Notes under the pieces: generated by a model
What the model saw: only the letters and a program-made list of their open reading frames with translations
What the model was told of the DNA's origin: nothing
Databases searched by the model: none
Shown here: piece by piece, positions 63,137 to 64,000 of the stretch
Layout: the number at the start of each line of letters is the position of its first letter
How positions within the stretch are numbered: the stretch's first letter is position 1
Program-made: the position numbers and the translations under genes
DNA from: Deinococcales bacterium
GTDB taxonomy: Bacteria; Deinococcota; Deinococci; Deinococcales; JAAFIG01
Assembly: GCA_013298595.1 (NCBI GenBank)
Contig: JAAFIG010000007.1
Coordinates: 65,574-129,573 of the forward strand
Length of the DNA: 64,000 nucleotides
Direction: 5' to 3'

Positions 63137-63413
63137 CACAAGTTTTTTCATTGTTCACCTCGAGAAAAATAAGAATTGGGGTTAAATGGCGATTAGCGGA
63201 TGGTCGAGAAGTGATGTAGCTCGAGAATTATGCTTACAGCTAAATTATAGAGCTTGGTTTATTATTTGTCAAATTGGGTGTAGAGGCGAGGTACACGAGA
63301 CCCAATTTGGGTATTTCAAAAGTTCTTGGGTAAAAAAACAATCTATTAAGAGTTCAAACATAATCAGATTTAATAACTTGCAATGTAAACAAAAGTAAAA
63401 TATATTAAATACC

Positions 63414-63884
63414 ATGTTTTCAAAAGAAATTAACCTAGATCACCTTGATATACTCGTTCTCAAGAGCCTAGTAACCGATGCTCGAGTGACATGGGCAGAA
63501 CTGGCTAAACGCCTTGGATTATCCGCCCCAGCCATTGCTGAACGTGTACGGAAACTCGAGGAAAACGGTGTGATACAAGGGCATTACACCCATATCAACC
63601 CCGAAGCCATTGGGCAACACTTGCTGGCATTTATTTCTCTGGCACTGCATAACCCTGCCGAACGCAAAGCCCTCGAGAAAGTCATGCTCAAACATCCCAG
63701 TATTCTCGAGTGTCATCACACCACAGGCAGCGATGATTACTTCTTAAAAGCTCGAGTGGCGAACCCCAGTGCGCTCGAGGAACTTATTAGTAACGAGTTA
63801 AAACGCGTCGCTCCAAGTATCCGTACCCACACCACCATTGCTCTCTCGAGCCTCAAAGAAACCGTTATGCAGGTTAGCCCGTGA
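63414..63884 (+). CDS. Lrp/AsnC family transcriptional regulator
   Basis: A 156-residue regulator: N-terminal helix-turn-helix (DILVLKSLVTDARVTWAELAKRLGLSAPAIAERVRKLEENGVIQGHYTHINPEAIG), then an AsnC/RAM ligand domain with LECHHTTGSDDYFLKARV. Such proteins sense amino acids. It overlaps the LysE-type exporter by 4 bp (GTGA), a common pair in which the Lrp homologue controls export of the same amino acid. Confidence 0.95.
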   Translation: MFSKEINLDHLDILVLKSLVTDARVTWAELAKRLGLSAPAIAERVRKLEENGVIQGHYTHINPEAIGQHLLAFISLALHNPAERKALEKVMLKHPSILECHHTTGSDDYFLKARVANPSALEELISNELKRVAPSIRTHTTIALSSLKETVMQVSP

Positions 63885-64000
63885 ACACACTCGAGGTATT
63901 GGCACAAAGTTTTTTATTGGGTTTGGGTATTGCCATGCCTGTCAGACCAATTGGTGTGCTGATTATTCGTCGCAGCCTGACCGAAGGACGAAATTTCGGT
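63881..64000 (+). CDS. LysE family amino-acid exporter, partial
   Basis: The first 40 codons of a LysE/RhtB-type transporter, with GTG start overlapping the regulator's stop. The first membrane helix FLLGLGIAMPVRPIGVLIIRRSLTEGRNFG matches the family N-terminus (the usual MPVGP appears as MPVRP). The rest lies beyond the window. Confidence 0.88.
   Translation, partial: MNTLEVLAQSFLLGLGIAMPVRPIGVLIIRRSLTEGRNFG

Larger units (their letters stand above)
134..63895. repeat. Highly iterated palindrome CTCGAG, dispersed over the whole window
   Basis: The palindrome CTCGAG recurs throughout, in every reading frame and in spacers. I counted 16 copies in positions 1-3,444 and 18 in 10,063-11,945, where uniform base use predicts about one per 4 kb. 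In coding frames it reads Leu-Glu, or it spells xCT-CGA-Gxx (often Ala-Arg-Ala) or xxC-TCG-AGx (often Ser-Ser). The only long stretch without it is 12,022-15,573. Density is also reduced in about 54.1-57.7 kb. The closest known analogue is HIP1 of cyanobacteria. The over-representation is seen directly; its biological cause is not known from this window. Confidence 0.95.

Noticed and set aside
1-64000. tRNA, rRNA, CRISPR array or prophage
   Set aside because: None recognised by eye: no regular spaced repeats, no structural phage genes, no rRNA-like stretch. A small tRNA could still be missed without a covariance search.

Overview
The window looks like a chromosomal segment of a moderately low-GC relative of the Deinococcota. 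Three things suggest this: cinA directly upstream of recA, an rpsP–khpA–rimM–trmD ribosome-maturation block, and an RNA ligase resembling Deinococcus radiodurans DRB0094 (Rnl5). The assignment rests on gene content and is only moderately certain. The most pervasive signal is the hexamer CTCGAG. It occurs several times per kilobase in genes and spacers alike (16 copies in the first 3.4 kb, 18 in 10,063-11,945), against roughly one per 4 kb expected by chance. It even dictates codon choice, so it behaves as a highly iterated palindrome.

Layout. 0-5.8 kb: end of lipB, a PQQ-type sugar dehydrogenase, a CXXCH protein, cinA–recA, and an Xre/RES toxin–antitoxin pair. 5.8-12 kb (minus): a peptide-type ABC importer with a GNAT enzyme, then a two-component system. 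12-17.4 kb: an accessory region. Its core (12,022-15,573) has no CTCGAG at all and carries a broken C5-methyltransferase remnant plus a coupled operon of DNA methyltransferase, DUF262 protein and HEPN protein, a candidate defence system. Next to it lie XisH/XisI, a Uma2-family protein and a DUF2200 protein. 17.5-24.3 kb: two TolC-like proteins, a MacA-like adaptor, a MacB-type ATPase and permease, and a lipoprotein.

24.3-33.8 kb (minus): a tightly coupled operon of SWIM-zinc-finger protein, DUF5691, MoxR AAA ATPase, a REP-associated (RAYT) transposase, DUF5682, DUF4240, uracil-DNA glycosylase and a VWA protein. This matches the uncharacterised MoxR/VWA/SWIM cluster (E. coli yehL/M/P/Q-like). 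A further likely member, a 1,625-residue DUF4132 (MolR/YehI-like) protein with a small partner, lies apart at 57.7-63.05 kb. REP-like palindromes are scattered through the window, and some lie in frame inside coding sequences, including the RAYT itself.

34-46 kb: a DHFR-like reductase, lipoproteins (one gene frameshifted), accD and accA, a second Uma2 gene, rpsP–khpA–rimM–trmD, the RNA ligase, a chloramphenicol-phosphotransferase-like kinase, a DUF3885 protein, an EEP hydrolase, and an aldo/keto reductase with its TetR regulator. 46.5-53.6 kb: ribulokinase, a TPR-GGDEF diguanylate cyclase, a second two-component system and a leishmanolysin-like lipoprotein. 54-57.7 kb: a TetR-controlled operon of membrane proteins and an NAD(P)-binding epimerase-like protein, bracketed by a 74-bp direct duplication of the 3' end of the DUF4132 gene; it may be an insertion. 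The window ends with an Lrp/AsnC regulator coupled to a LysE-family exporter that runs off the edge. I saw no tRNA, rRNA, CRISPR array or prophage.
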